Counted from the first letter of the stretch, positions 37,616 through 48,593 are shown. The stretch: DNA of 48,593 bases from Rhodospirillales bacterium (GCA_029859805.1 JAOUCL010000005.1:1-48593), one strand, 5' to 3'. Notes: generated by a model not told the origin, from the sequence alone. Numbers and translations: made by a program.

Positions 37616-38914
37616 ATGGCCGTGAACGGCGATCCGGCCCGTCGACTCCTCGTGTTCGGTGTCAACCACCGCTCGGCGACCGCCGCGCTGCGCGACCGCC
37701 TTATGGTAGAGGAATTCAATCAACCGGCTCTGCTCGCGGAGGTCGGCGCGGCCGGCCTGGACCAAGCCCTGTTGTTGGCCACCTGCGATCGACTCGAGGT
37801 GGTGACTCTGCACGAGGACCCGGAGGCGGCGATCGCGCCGCTGCTTGAGATCTTCGCCGAGTGGGCACAGGTCTCGAAGGACGAGTTGCAGGGCCAAAGC
37901 TATCGCCATCTGGACGAAGCGGCCTTGCGGCATGTCTTCGCCGTCGCCGCATCGCTGGACAGCCAGGTGGTCGGCGAGCCGCAGGTGCTCGGCCAAGTGA
38001 AGGAGAGTCACCGGCTGGCGACCGCCGCGGGCATCCTGGGACCGGGGCTCGAGGCAATCTTGCAGGCCGCTTACGTCGCGGCCAAGCGGGTGCGCAACGA
38101 AACTCCGGTGGCCGAGCGGCCGGTTTCGATGACCGCGTCCGCGTTGATGGTCGCGCGAAACCTCCACGGCGATGTGGCGCAGTGCAGCGCGCTGGTGATC
38201 GGCCTTGGCGAGATGGGCGAGATGATGGCCCTCGAGCTCAAGGACGCGGGCATCGGCGAGCTGACCCTCACACATGGATCCGCGGCCAGGGCCGAAGCCG
38301 CGGCGCATCGCCTGCGCTGTCACTTCCGGCTTTGGGAAGAACTTGCGGAGGCGTTGGCCAGCGCCGATATAGTGATAACCGCCTTGGGTTCGGGGCGTTA
38401 CACGGTGACCGCGCCCCTGGCCGAGGCGGCGCTCAAGCAACGCCGGCGGCGGCCGATCCTGTTCATCGATTCCGCCGTGCCGGGCGACGTCGAGCCGGCG
38501 GTCCAGGATCTGGACGGCGCCTTCGTCTATGACCTCGACGACCTTGAGAACGTCGCACGCGATGGCAAGGAGACCCGCGAGGCTACGGCACTGGCGGCCT
38601 GGCGGGTGATCGAGGAAGAGCTGGCGGTTTTCCGGCGCAGGCGCGCGGAACGGGCGGCCGTGCCGGCGGTAGCGGCGCTCCGGCAGCACTTCGAGGCGGT
38701 ACGCAAAGAGGTGCTGAGCCAGAGCGGACTCGATGCCGAAGTGGCGACCCGCCTGCTGGTCAAGCGGTTGCTGCACACGCCCAGTGCAGCCCTGCGCGCT
38801 GCCGCGGCGGGCGATCCGGAGGCGGGGCGCGAACTGGAACGAGCCGCCGAACGCCTGTTCCGGATGGACGAGTCGACGCCGGAGTCCGACGTGGACACCG
38901 GCGGGGAGAAGTAA
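37616..38914 (+). CDS. hemA: Glutamyl-tRNA reductase
   Basis: Reduces glutamyl-tRNA to glutamate-1-semialdehyde, the first step of C5-pathway tetrapyrrole synthesis. It has 432 residues: N-terminal FGVNHRSATAALRDRL, the catalytic Cys57 in LATCDRLEV (usually TCNR; here Asp replaces Asn), VVGEPQVLGQVKESHRLA (118-135), NADPH-binding IGLGEMGEMMA (195-205) and a C-terminal dimerisation helix domain. It is a somewhat divergent member. It is followed by prfA with the gammaproteobacteria-like hemA-prfA-prmC order. Most alphaproteobacteria rely on ALA synthase instead, which makes the gene notable. Confidence 0.9.
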   Translation: MAVNGDPARRLLVFGVNHRSATAALRDRLMVEEFNQPALLAEVGAAGLDQALLLATCDRLEVVTLHEDPEAAIAPLLEIFAEWAQVSKDELQGQSYRHLDEAALRHVFAVAASLDSQVVGEPQVLGQVKESHRLATAAGILGPGLEAILQAAYVAAKRVRNETPVAERPVSMTASALMVARNLHGDVAQCSALVIGLGEMGEMMALELKDAGIGELTLTHGSAARAEAAAHRLRCHFRLWEELAEALASADIVITALGSGRYTVTAPLAEAALKQRRRRPILFIDSAVPGDVEPAVQDLDGAFVYDLDDLENVARDGKETREATALAAWRVIEEELAVFRRRRAERAAVPAVAALRQHFEAVRKEVLSQSGLDAEVATRLLVKRLLHTPSAALRAAAAGDPEAGRELERAAERLFRMDESTPESDVDTGGEK

Positions 38915-38917
38915 GGA

Positions 38918-39994
38918 GTGAACCTGGAGGAAAAGCTGGAACGGGTCGCGGCGCGGCTCGCGGAACTGAGCAGCCTGGTCGCTGAGCACCCAGACCCGGC
39001 ATCGAGCGGCTATAGCGATATGCTCAAGGAGCTCGCGGAGCTCACGCCCGTGGTCGAGCGCATCGAGGACCTGCGCCGCGTTCGCGGCGAGCTGAGCGAC
39101 GTGGAGAGCCTGCTCGGAGATCCCGAGTCGGATACGGAGATGCGCGCCCTCGCCACATCAGAGCGGCGGAGCCTGGAAGCGCGGATTCCCGAGTTGGAGC
39201 AGGAGCTGAAACTGCTCCTGCTGCCGAAGGATGAGGCCGACGAACGCAACGCCATCCTCGAGGTTCGGGCCGGCACCGGTGGCGAGGAAGCCGCGCTCTT
39301 CGCGGCCGAGCTGTTCCGCATGTATCAGCGCTACGCCGAGCAGCATGGCTGGCGCTTCGAGCCGCTCAATATCTCGGAGACCGGTATCGGCGGTTACAAG
39401 GAAGCGAGCGCGACGATCGCCGGCAAGGAGGTTTTCGCACGGCTCAAGTTCGAATCCGGGCCGCATCGCGTGCAACGGGTGCCTGCCACCGAGTCGGGCG
39501 GTCGTATCCACACCTCCGCGGCGACCGTTGCCGTGCTGCCCGAAGCCGAGGAGGTCGACGTGCAGATCGACGAGAAGGATCTGCGCATCGACACGTTTCG
39601 TGCCCAAGGCGCCGGCGGGCAGCACGTCAACAAGACCGACAGCGCGGTGCGCATAACCCATCTGCCCAGCGGTATCGTGGTCGGTTGCCAGGACGAGAAA
39701 TCCCAGCACAAGAACCGGGCCAAGGCGATGAAGGTTCTGCGCGCCCGGCTCTACGAACAGCAGCGTGAGGAGATGGACGCGGCGCGCGCCGCGACGCGCC
39801 GCTCCCAGGTCGGCAGCGGGGACCGGTCCGAAAAGATCCGCACCTACAACTTTCCGCAGGGCCGCGTCACCGACCACCGCATCAATCTCACGCTCTACAA
39901 GCTGGACAGGGTTCTGGCGGGCGAGGCCTTGGACGAGCTGATCGAGACCTTGATTGCCGAGGACCAGGCGGCGCGCCTGGCGGCCCTTCAATGA
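38918..39994 (+). CDS. prfA: Peptide chain release factor 1
   Basis: Recognises UAA and UAG and releases the finished chain. It has 358 residues from a GTG at 38918, directly after an AAGGAG ribosome site. The Pro-Ala-Thr stop-reading motif lies at 189-191 in [14 protein letters not shown] and the catalytic GGQ at 233-235 in [15 protein letters not shown]. The next gene, prmC, methylates the Gln of that GGQ and overlaps its stop by four bases. Confidence 0.98.
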   Translation: MNLEEKLERVAARLAELSSLVAEHPDPASSGYSDMLKELAELTPVVERIEDLRRVRGELSDVESLLGDPESDTEMRALATSERRSLEARIPELEQELKLLLLPKDEADERNAILEVRAGTGGEEAALFAAELFRMYQRYAEQHGWRFEPLNISETGIGGYKEASATIAGKEVFARLKFESGPHRVQRVPATESGGRIHTSAATVAVLPEAEEVDVQIDEKDLRIDTFRAQGAGGQHVNKTDSAVRITHLPSGIVVGCQDEKSQHKNRAKAMKVLRARLYEQQREEMDAARAATRRSQVGSGDRSEKIRTYNFPQGRVTDHRINLTLYKLDRVLAGEALDELIETLIAEDQAARLAALQ

Positions 39995-40890
39995 ACGCGC
40001 CGATACGTGGCTGTCAGACCACTATCGGCACGGCCCTGGACCGGGCCGCCGAAAGCCTCGGGGCCGCCGGGGTCGAGCAGCCGCGCCGCGACGCGCGCTT
40101 GCTGTTGGCCGAGGCGCTGGGCGGCGGCGCGGCACTGATCACCGGCTATCCCGAGCGGCAGCTCGACGCCGCCGAAGTCGATCGTTTCGCGGCCCTGATC
40201 CGGCGCCGTTCGGCCCGCGAACCGGTCTCGCGAATCCTCGGCCGCCGGGATTTCTGGAGCTTGACCCTGCGCGTGACCCCCCACGTGCTGGACCCGCGGC
40301 CGGACAGCGAGACCCTCGTCGAAGCGGTCTTGGCGCGGATCGGAGATCGTGATGCCGCGTTGCAGGTGCTCGATCTCGGCACGGGCAGCGGCTGCCTGTT
40401 GCTGGCGCTCCTGTCCGAGTTGCCGCGGGCGCGGGGGCTCGGCGTCGATATCAGTCCTTCGGCCCTCTCCACCGCGCGGGAAAACGCCCGCGTCCTCGAC
40501 CTTTCGTCGCGCGCCGAATTCCGCCGGGGCGACTGGGCGCGGGAGCTTGTCGGATCCTGGCAAGTTATTGTTAGTAATCCGCCCTATATAATAGAGAGTG
40601 CTATTGCCGACTTGGCGCCCGAGGTCGCTCGCTACGATCCGAACATGGCGTTGTCGGGTGGCGCCGACGGGCTGGTGGCGTACCGAAGCTTGGTGCCTCA
40701 GGCAGCTCGGCTTCTGGCCCCGGGAGGAATCCTGGCCCTCGAAGTTGGCGCCGGACAAGCGGACGAGGTCGAACAACTGCTCGGCGGGGCTGGCTTGCTA
40801 GGCCTTTGCCGCGCACGCGATCTCACGGGAACAGACCGCTGCGTGCTGGCGACGAACAAGGCGGGAATAAGCGAAAATACGATCGGTTGA
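39991..40890 (+). CDS. prmC: Release factor glutamine methyltransferase
   Basis: Methylates the GGQ glutamine of release factors. It has 299 residues: an N-terminal helical substrate-binding domain (1-90) with [12 protein letters not shown] motif [15 protein letters not shown], and the catalytic NPPY at 196-199 in IVSNPPYI. The AT-rich codons around NPPYII (TTATTGTTAGTAATCC) differ locally from the rest of the gene. Coupled to prfA through an ATGA overlap. Confidence 0.97.
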   Translation: MNAPIRGCQTTIGTALDRAAESLGAAGVEQPRRDARLLLAEALGGGAALITGYPERQLDAAEVDRFAALIRRRSAREPVSRILGRRDFWSLTLRVTPHVLDPRPDSETLVEAVLARIGDRDAALQVLDLGTGSGCLLLALLSELPRARGLGVDISPSALSTARENARVLDLSSRAEFRRGDWARELVGSWQVIVSNPPYIIESAIADLAPEVARYDPNMALSGGADGLVAYRSLVPQAARLLAPGGILALEVGAGQADEVEQLLGGAGLLGLCRARDLTGTDRCVLATNKAGISENTIG

Positions 40891-40956
40891 TTGAAAAAAA
40901 CAGTTGGAAAGTGGCGCATTCAGGACTAGGTTTGAGGGGTGAGCCCAAGGCTCCTG

Positions 40957-40971
40957 CGTCCCAGAGGGACG
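40957..40971. other. Short perfect hairpin after prmC
   Basis: CGTCCC-AGA-GGGACG in the 203-bp gap between prmC and the DUF4167 gene. It has a six-base-pair stem and no T-tract, so it may be a weak terminator, a processing hairpin or chance. The remaining gap is AT-rich and shows no ORF. Confidence 0.3.
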
Positions 40972-41093
40972 TCCCACGACCCCCAAATTGAGTGCGTGGA
41001 AGAATAGCTCGCAAGATCGCCCAAAGGCGGTGCACGAGGAGATGCGAGTGAATGACGTCCGTTTAGGACTAACAGATCTAAAGTAACGGAGCT

Positions 41094-41735
41094 ATGAGAC
41101 CAGGAAACAACACACGGCGACCTCGCGGTCGGCCGAACCGTAAGCAGCATGGGACGCCTCGGGCGCACTCCTATGACAGTCACGGTCCCGATGTCCGAAT
41201 CCGCGGTAACGCGCCGCAGGTTTACGACAAATACATAACGCTTGCGCGGGACGCCACGGCCTCCGGCGACCGGATCGCGGCCGAGAGCTATTATCAGTTC
41301 GCGGAGCACTATTTCCGGATCATGAACGATTCGACCGATCCGCGGCGACCCTCGCAGCAACCTCCGCGAAACGCTCAGGAACAGCCGATACTGGACCAGG
41401 AGCAGCCGCTACTGGACCAGGAGCAGCCGCAGGTCGATTGGCCCGTTCAGTCGGATGGCGCCATTGGCGACGCGGGCAAGGTGCCCGAGCAGACTGAAGA
41501 GAAGGCGGCTGAAGACAAGGCCGCCGAAGAGCCCGCGCCGCCTGAGGAAGAGGCGCCGCGCCGGGCGGCCAAGGGCCGGCCACGCGGCCGGCGTCGGACC
41601 ACCAACGGCGCAAAGGATCCTTCGGAAAAACCTGCCGCCGAGGTCAAGCGATCAACTAAAGGGGCAACCGTCGACGCGAGCGAATCGGCTGAGCCGGACC
41701 AGGGTCCCGACGACAGCGAAAGCGCCACTCCGTAA
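41094..41735 (+). CDS. DUF4167 domain-containing protein
   Basis: A 213-residue protein whose N-terminus is the DUF4167 domain (about 5-80): a basic arm MRPGNNTRRPRGRPNRK, then RGNAPQVYDKYITLARDATA and YYQFAEHYFRI. The rest is disordered and charged, with a tandem PILDQEQP/PLLDQEQP duplication (about 98-113) and an R/G-rich patch GRPRGRRR. Basic and acidic low complexity suggests nucleic-acid or ribosome contact, but no function is known. It regularly follows prmC in alphaproteobacteria. Confidence 0.9.
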   Translation: MRPGNNTRRPRGRPNRKQHGTPRAHSYDSHGPDVRIRGNAPQVYDKYITLARDATASGDRIAAESYYQFAEHYFRIMNDSTDPRRPSQQPPRNAQEQPILDQEQPLLDQEQPQVDWPVQSDGAIGDAGKVPEQTEEKAAEDKAAEEPAPPEEEAPRRAAKGRPRGRRRTTNGAKDPSEKPAAEVKRSTKGATVDASESAEPDQGPDDSESATP

Positions 41736-41802
41736 TAGGAAGGCCGCGTTGCGCCGGATTTAGCGGCCGCCGACGGCAAGACGGGCTATCATACCAAAGG
41801 TA

Positions 41803-42969
41803 TCAGATTTGCCCTTCGGCCAAGCGTGCCGCGTGACTTCGCGGGAACAGGCTCGATTCCAGGGTGGCGGCTGAACCGGTGCCGATCCTGCCGGAGTTCT
41901 CCAGGAGCCAGTCTTCCGCGGTGGATCGCCCGATGTCGCGCAAACGGGCGAGGAAGGACCAGTCGACGTTCAGCTTGCTGGACGTTTCGAACTGCGTCAT
42001 GTCCTCGGGCGGCAGGATGTGGTGCAGCGCGAGGCCGCGAAGCCGACGGCCGAACTTCGAGTCGGGGTCGGCCAGGGTCCTGAGATCGGCGATCGTCTGT
42101 ATCTCCCGGAGCAGCGGCGCGTTGGTCATGATCCGCTCGAGCCGGTTGGAGATCTCGTGCCCCGTGACCGGCAGCCCGGGGTGGCCCTGCGTGTCGATGT
42201 GGACGGTTACGATGTCCGCGCAATCTGCATGCCGAATCAGGGGAAAGATCGCCGGGTTGGCGGTGAATCCTCCGTCCCAGTAATACGCGCCGTCGATCTC
42301 CACGGCGCGGTGCATGCTGGGCAGGCAGGACGAAGCCAGCAGCACGTCGCTCGACAGCTCGCGGTTGGCGAATAGCCGGGGGCTGCCGGTGTGGACATTA
42401 GTCGCGGAGACGAAGAGCCGGATCCTGCGATTGCGGCGAAGCCGGTCGAAGTCCACCAGCTCCTCCATGAGACCGCGCAGCGGATTGAGGTCGAGCGGGT
42501 TGAGCTGATAAGGCGAAGCCAGGCGCGTCAAGAACTGGAGACCGCTGCCCGATAGCCAGTCGCCGATCTCGCCGCCGAGCAGATGGGCGAGGGGGTTGCT
42601 GCCGTGGGGCGCGAGGCGCCCGATCTCGGCGACGCTCTGCCAGAGCTTGGCCAGGGCCGCTTTCGCTGCCTCCGGGCCGCCTTCCAGGTAGCCGCTGGCC
42701 AGCACCACGGCGTTCATGGCGCCGGCGCTGGCGCCGCTGATCGCCTCGATTTTCAAGCCGTCTTCCTCGAGCAGACGATCGAGCACGCCCCAGGTGAAGG
42801 CGCCGTGTGACCCTCCGCCCTGCAGGGCCAGGGCGATCGTCTTCGACTCGGCGCCGGTCCGGGAGCTGCGCCGTTGCCCGGAGGGGGCCGTGGCCCGGTT
42901 CAGAAAGGCGAGGAGAGATCCGGCCAAGCTCCGAAATCGCCCGACCTTGCCTGGCCGCCGTCCCTGCAT
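41803..42969 (-). CDS. Patatin-like phospholipase family protein
   Basis: A 388-residue lipid acyl hydrolase. The start at 42969 follows GGGAGGAGTT, so the track's first 19 codons are dropped. The oxyanion loop GGGSHG (51-56), nucleophile Ser81 in GASAG and Asp232 in WDGGFTANP make the Ser-Asp dyad. A basic N-terminal extension of about 40 residues precedes the domain, with no signal peptide. The C-terminal 120 residues (HEISNRLERIMTNAPL, SSKLNVDW) match a type common in alphaproteobacteria, sometimes linked to polyhydroxyalkanoate metabolism. It converges on DUF4167. Confidence 0.9.
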   Translation of the reverse strand: MQGRRPGKVGRFRSLAGSLLAFLNRATAPSGQRRSSRTGAESKTIALALQGGGSHGAFTWGVLDRLLEEDGLKIEAISGASAGAMNAVVLASGYLEGGPEAAKAALAKLWQSVAEIGRLAPHGSNPLAHLLGGEIGDWLSGSGLQFLTRLASPYQLNPLDLNPLRGLMEELVDFDRLRRNRRIRLFVSATNVHTGSPRLFANRELSSDVLLASSCLPSMHRAVEIDGAYYWDGGFTANPAIFPLIRHADCADIVTVHIDTQGHPGLPVTGHEISNRLERIMTNAPLLREIQTIADLRTLADPDSKFGRRLRGLALHHILPPEDMTQFETSSKLNVDWSFLARLRDIGRSTAEDWLLENSGRIGTGSAATLESSLFPRSHAARLAEGQI

Positions 42970-43071
42970 TCGTAACTCCTCCCACCCCTTTGCGCCGGTC
43001 TCCGGCGCTATATTGCACCGCAGCATGATCGCGGCGTTGTGTTAAGGAAGTACGAAGAGTGACCTTCGGTA

Positions 43072-43833
43072 TCAGTCCGGCAGGGTCAGGTCGTCGCCCT
43101 TGGCGATCTCGCCGGCGGCTCGGACCGTGGCATAGACGCCCATGTTGACGTGATTGAAGCCGCGCTGCAGGGCGAGCGGAATGTTGAGATCGCGCTGCGC
43201 CGTATCGGGGTTAACGTTGGTGGCGGCACAGCGGTCGATTGGTCCGACGATCTCCAGCTCCGCGCCGCCGAGACGAAGCCCTTTTCCGGTCCAGTCGAAC
43301 TCACTCCAGGCCGGCGCGCCGTCGATATAGACGTTGGCCCGGAACCGCTGCGGATGCACCGTCTGGCGCACCACGCGCTCGAGGTCCCGGACGCTCGACA
43401 GGTTGACGATCGAGACGAACTTTCCACGCGCGTCCCAGAAGCTATGCCCAGGGGCCTCGAGCAGCCGGGGCGCACCCGGCCTCGAACCGGCCATGAAGCC
43501 GGCGAAGAACTGGCCGATCACGGTGCGGCCCAGGGCTTCGGTCGCCCGGGCGTGCACCACCGGCCGGCCGTCGCGCTCGATCGTCAGCTCCCCGCTGTCC
43601 GGCTCGAAACGGGCCTTGAGCTGCGCCAGCTTCTCGTCGCGCATCAGCATCAGGAAGTTGGTCTTGGGCAGCCACTTCGGGCTCCGCGAATCGAACTTCG
43701 TGGCGCCGTGGGCGAGGGCGAAGCGCCGGTCGTGCGGCAGGCCCTGGCCGGGCTCGAGCGCAACCTGGTCGAGGTGCTCGGCCGACAGCCCCTTGACCGG
43801 ATAGCGGCAGATGTCGACGACCGTGATCGCCAT
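43072..43833 (-). CDS. MOSC domain-containing protein
   Basis: A 253-residue protein with MOSC_N (1-95; ICRYPVKGLSAEHLDQV) and MOSC (about 110-250) domains. The conserved Cys202 in IDRCAATNVNPD is the residue that ligates molybdenum in mARC/YcbX. The C-terminal 2Fe-2S domain of YcbX is missing, so it would need a separate electron donor. A role in reducing N-hydroxylated compounds is plausible from the family only. It is read away from clpB. Confidence 0.9.
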   Translation of the reverse strand: MAITVVDICRYPVKGLSAEHLDQVALEPGQGLPHDRRFALAHGATKFDSRSPKWLPKTNFLMLMRDEKLAQLKARFEPDSGELTIERDGRPVVHARATEALGRTVIGQFFAGFMAGSRPGAPRLLEAPGHSFWDARGKFVSIVNLSSVRDLERVVRQTVHPQRFRANVYIDGAPAWSEFDWTGKGLRLGGAELEIVGPIDRCAATNVNPDTAQRDLNIPLALQRGFNHVNMGVYATVRAAGEIAKGDDLTLPD

Positions 43834-43936
43834 GGGATCCTCGAAAGTTGCGGGCTGAGGCGAGCTAAGCGCGCCCCGCTCTATCCTGTCAATGTGGCGG
43901 AGGCGGCCGGCGTCGCTCGCGAAATCTGCACCCCCT

Positions 43937-43965
43937 CTTGTGTCATTTATGCCACAGGCCCATAT
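43937..43965 (+). promoter_or_regulatory. Sigma-32 (RpoH) type promoter of clpB
   Basis: CTTGTGT, 15-bp spacer, CCCATAT. This matches the heat-shock consensus CTTGAAA-N(13-17)-CCCATNT well, about 135 bp upstream of the clpB start. ClpB is a classical heat-shock gene, so context agrees. Confidence 0.75.
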
Positions 43966-44099
43966 GCAGATTGCGGGTGACCGAGGTCAACGCGACCTTC
44001 GCTGCGGGCCGCTAGTCCGGACGCGGGGGAGACGTGAGCAATAGGGCATCATCGATCGCATGCCGCGCGAGAGCGGGTGTGGACGAAGAGGGCTAGAAC

Positions 44100-46697
<2,598 letters not shown>

Positions 46698-46738
46698 CCG
46701 ACCGACCGCCGCCTAGCGGCTAAAGCCGAAGGATGTTG

Positions 46739-46767
46739 ATCCGGACCCATTTGATGGGGCCGGATCG
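46739..46767. terminator. Hairpin between convergent clpB and M23 peptidase genes
   Basis: GATCCGGACCCAT-TTG-ATGGGGCCGGATC: a 13-bp stem with one mismatch and a 3-base loop, 41 bp after the clpB stop and directly before the stop of the opposing gene. It is symmetrical enough to serve both strands. It lacks a T-tract, so termination is inferred from position and stem strength. Confidence 0.55.
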
Positions 46768-46769
46768 TA

Positions 46770-48233
46770 TCAGCAGGTGGCGTCCGCCGCCGGGCTTGCG
46801 TCCGACCCGGCCGCGGAGAGGTCCGCCCCGGTGCCGGGAGATGTCTCGACGCAGGCCGCACGCGCGATCTGGCCCACCGGCAGGACCTCCAGGCGGAGCC
46901 GGTCGATCTCGGCCCGTGCGGCCTGGAACGCGCCCAGGTCCTCGCCCTTGAGCTTTTCTCCGCTCGGCAGCCTGATCTTGAGCGGGTTGGCCTGCCGGCC
47001 GTTCACCATGACCTCGTAGTGCAGGTGCGGCCCGGTCACGCGGCCGGTCGAGCCGACGTAGCCGATCACCTGCCCCTGCTTGACGCGCCGGCCCCGCTTG
47101 GTCTTCTTGGCGTAGCCGTTCAGGTGCGCGTAGGCCGTCTTGTAGGTGCTGTTGTGGCGGATGCGAATGTACTTTCCATAGCCGTTCTTGCGCCCGGCCA
47201 GCTCGATCACGCCGTCGCCGGCGGCAAAGACCGGCGTTCCCCTGGGTGCGGCGAAATCGGTGCCGCGATGCATCTTGGTGTAGCCCAGTATCGGGTGCTT
47301 GCGCCGGCCGTAGCCCGAGGTGATCCGTGCCCCGTCGATCGGGGTGCGCATCAGGGTCTTGCGCGCCGACTGGCCTGAGGCGTCGAAGTAGTCGGTGCGG
47401 CCGCTCTTCGGGGTGAATCGGTAGAGCTCGAGGCGCGTGCCGCGCAGAACGAGCGCGGCATAGATGATATCGCCCGTCTTGGCCAGGGCGCCGGCGCGAT
47501 CGTAGTAGGTCTCGTAGACGAGTTCGAAGCCGTCTCCGGGCCGGATCTCACGCTGGAAGTCGACGTCGAAGCTGTAGGCGCGGATCAGGTCGATCATGAT
47601 CGGGACCGGGATATCGGCCTCCTGCCCGGCGACGAACAGGCTGCTCTCGATTCCCCCGCGGCGGCCCGTCACGTTGCGGGTCAGCGGCCGCTCGACGGCC
47701 ATGGCCACGAAGCCGTCCTCGGCGGAGGCCCGCACGACCTGTATGTCCTGCTCCGGACTGGCTTGCAGGCGCAGGGACACCAGCTCCTGGGGCGGCCGGT
47801 CTTCGCCGCCGGTCTGAATTGCGGCCCCGTCCCGGGTGCTGAAGGAGAGATGGACCGACTGGCCCGGCTTCAGTTTGCGGGGGCTGTAGAGCTTCTGCAT
47901 CGCGGTGATGGCCCGGTGCGCATCCCGCCGGTCGGCGCCGGCGTCGACCAGGAGCGCCATCAGCGTGTCGCCCCGGCGCACCTCGACCGTCCGGCCGATG
48001 GCCGCCGGCGCGGCTTCCGCCTCGAGCGCCGCAAAGGACGCCGCGCTGGCGCTCGCCGGACCGCGCTGCCGCGAGTCGGCCTCGAGGTCGATCAGCGCCG
48101 GTGCCTTGGGGCCCGCCGCGGCCCACCACGAGAGGCCGAGCACGGCCAGGACGGGGATCGACAGAACGGGGGCGGTCAGAAGCGACCTGTAGGACCTTGC
48201 GGATGTGTGTTCGATGGGACGGCGAGACGTCAA
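46770..48233 (-). CDS. M23 family murein metalloendopeptidase
   Basis: A 487-residue envelope peptidase. A single N-terminal membrane anchor or uncleaved signal (about 18-40) is followed by an OapA/LysM-like module (about 80-135; VEVRRGDTLMALL and LKPGQSVHLSF), a beta-rich Csd3-type linker domain (about 145-290; FQREIRPGDGFELVYE) and the LytM/M23 catalytic domain (about 300-425) with zinc ligands His322 and Asp326 (HRGTDF) and His405 in GPHLHYE, where His403 is the catalytic partner. All residues are intact, so an active endopeptidase cutting peptidoglycan cross-links is expected. The Ala/Ser-rich C-terminal tail has two cysteines. Confidence 0.93.
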   Translation of the reverse strand: MTSRRPIEHTSARSYRSLLTAPVLSIPVLAVLGLSWWAAAGPKAPALIDLEADSRQRGPASASAASFAALEAEAAPAAIGRTVEVRRGDTLMALLVDAGADRRDAHRAITAMQKLYSPRKLKPGQSVHLSFSTRDGAAIQTGGEDRPPQELVSLRLQASPEQDIQVVRASAEDGFVAMAVERPLTRNVTGRRGGIESSLFVAGQEADIPVPIMIDLIRAYSFDVDFQREIRPGDGFELVYETYYDRAGALAKTGDIIYAALVLRGTRLELYRFTPKSGRTDYFDASGQSARKTLMRTPIDGARITSGYGRRKHPILGYTKMHRGTDFAAPRGTPVFAAGDGVIELAGRKNGYGKYIRIRHNSTYKTAYAHLNGYAKKTKRGRRVKQGQVIGYVGSTGRVTGPHLHYEVMVNGRQANPLKIRLPSGEKLKGEDLGAFQAARAEIDRLRLEVLPVGQIARAACVETSPGTGADLSAAGSDASPAADATC

Positions 48234-48328
48234 CGGACCGTGTACTCCCTCTTGGCCAACAATCAGAACGGCGCCTCGGAAGAGGCCGCGCCGCCCAGGC
48301 CCATGAATCCGTTGCCCCCCGCAACAGC

Positions 48329-48357
48329 AAAATGCTTACCATACAATGGTTTGTCAA
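48329..48357 (-). promoter_or_regulatory. Promoter candidate for the M23 peptidase, with internal palindrome
   Basis: Minus-strand TTGACA (48357-48352), 17-bp spacer, CATTTT (48334-48329), about 100 bp upstream of the start. The spacer contains ACCAT-ACA-ATGGT (48338-48350), a perfect 5-bp-arm inverted repeat that could be an operator. The -10 is weak. Confidence 0.45.
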
Positions 48358-48427
48358 CTCTTAACCCCACCCCGGCGCAAGGCGGATATGGCGGAGGGCG
48401 GGGCCTGAGTCCGGCCCAACAAAGGGT

Positions 48428-48456
48428 TTGACAGAAGCGGCGGGGCGGCGTACAAC
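48428..48456 (+). promoter_or_regulatory. Strong sigma-70 type promoter, probably of an rRNA operon
   Basis: TTGACA, exact 17-bp GC-rich spacer, TACAAC. A perfect -35 with optimal spacing is rare in this window, and the GC-rich bases just after the -10 are typical of stringently controlled rRNA promoters. It reads toward the right edge. Confidence 0.65.
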
Positions 48457-48593
48457 CCCGCTCCGCAGCACGGCAGGGGACGGCTGTCCCGCCGTGCTGT
48501 GTCTTTGTTGAGCGTTTTTTGACATTGTAGTTTTGAATGGAAGGGATACGCGGGCGGCTGTTTGCCTGGTTGGTAAGACTTGGCCTTGGGCGC
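48457..48593 (+). other. Probable rRNA operon leader (16S gene beyond the window)
   Basis: Untranslated stretch downstream of the strong promoter. It contains a strong hairpin (48468-48497; GCACGGC...GCCGTGC with an inner GGGAC/GTCCC stem), then TTTTTTGACATTGTAGTTTTG and GAATGGAAGGGATACGCGGG. This TTGACATTG...GAAGGGATA...GGGCGGC succession resembles the leaders I know ahead of alphaproteobacterial 16S genes. No 16S start sequence is reached, so the call is provisional. The 190 bp between the M23 start and the promoter holds only promoter-like elements and no gene. Confidence 0.5.

Noticed and set aside
40957-40971. Rho-independent terminator after prmC
   Set aside because: Stem is short and no T-run follows; kept only as an unassigned hairpin.

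Overview
The window reads as a chromosomal segment of a high-GC alphaproteobacterium, most likely from the Rhodospirillales or a relative. This rests on gene content and order: DnaJ-cobS-cobT, xerD opposite aroK-aroB, secA opposite PpiC-argJ-mutT, an NDUFAF5-like methyltransferase opposite comF-grxC-nit, and lysC-rodZ-ispG-hisS-hemA-prfA-prmC-DUF4167. Almost all of it is housekeeping DNA. I see no prophage, insertion sequence, CRISPR array, tRNA gene or toxin-antitoxin pair.

Layout. (1) 1-6.5 kb: the start of a secreted protein at the left edge, an exported dienelactone hydrolase, then a leftward block of J-domain protein, cobS, cobT, haloalkane dehalogenase, Crp/Fnr regulator and a 38-residue membrane peptide with a CRP-like operator in front of it. 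(2) 6.7-10.4 kb leftward: DUF2889, a CorC/HlyC-type CBS membrane protein, aroB and aroK. (3) 10.7-14.7 kb rightward: a 48-residue membrane protein, a 623-residue secreted protein, xerD and a malyl-CoA lyase. (4) 14.7-20.1 kb lies between two inverted copies of a REP-like palindromic repeat. It holds a TPP-riboswitch-controlled thiamine-precursor-binding protein (thiY-like), accA, and a two-gene operon of an acyl-CoA dehydrogenase-fold protein lacking both usual catalytic glutamates plus a ThDP-dependent enzyme. (5) 20.2-25.9 kb: secA, whose start region is tandemly duplicated, opposite PpiC, argJ and mutT. (6) 25.9-32.2 kb: a multi-pass membrane protein, a ribbon-helix-helix protein, an NDUFAF5-like methyltransferase, comF, grxC, a Nit amidase, a small methyltransferase, DUF1178 and ubiG. 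(7) 32.4-41.7 kb rightward: lysC, rodZ-like, ispG, hisS, hemA (glutamyl-tRNA reductase), prfA, prmC, DUF4167. (8) 41.8-48.2 kb: patatin-like lipase, MOSC protein, clpB behind a sigma-32 type promoter, and an M23 peptidase. (9) The right edge has a strong sigma-70 type promoter and what looks like the leader of a ribosomal RNA operon whose 16S gene would start beyond the window.

The least ordinary items are four. The acyl-CoA dehydrogenase-fold/ThDP enzyme pair keeps the residues I associate with 3-sulfinopropionyl-CoA desulfinases. The thiY-like gene stands alone behind a complete TPP riboswitch with a visible RBS-sequestering hairpin. The Shine-Dalgarno, start codon and first codons of secA are duplicated. 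A glutamyl-tRNA reductase sits in a lineage usually credited with ALA synthase. All functions are read from motifs and remembered family sequences; no search was run.
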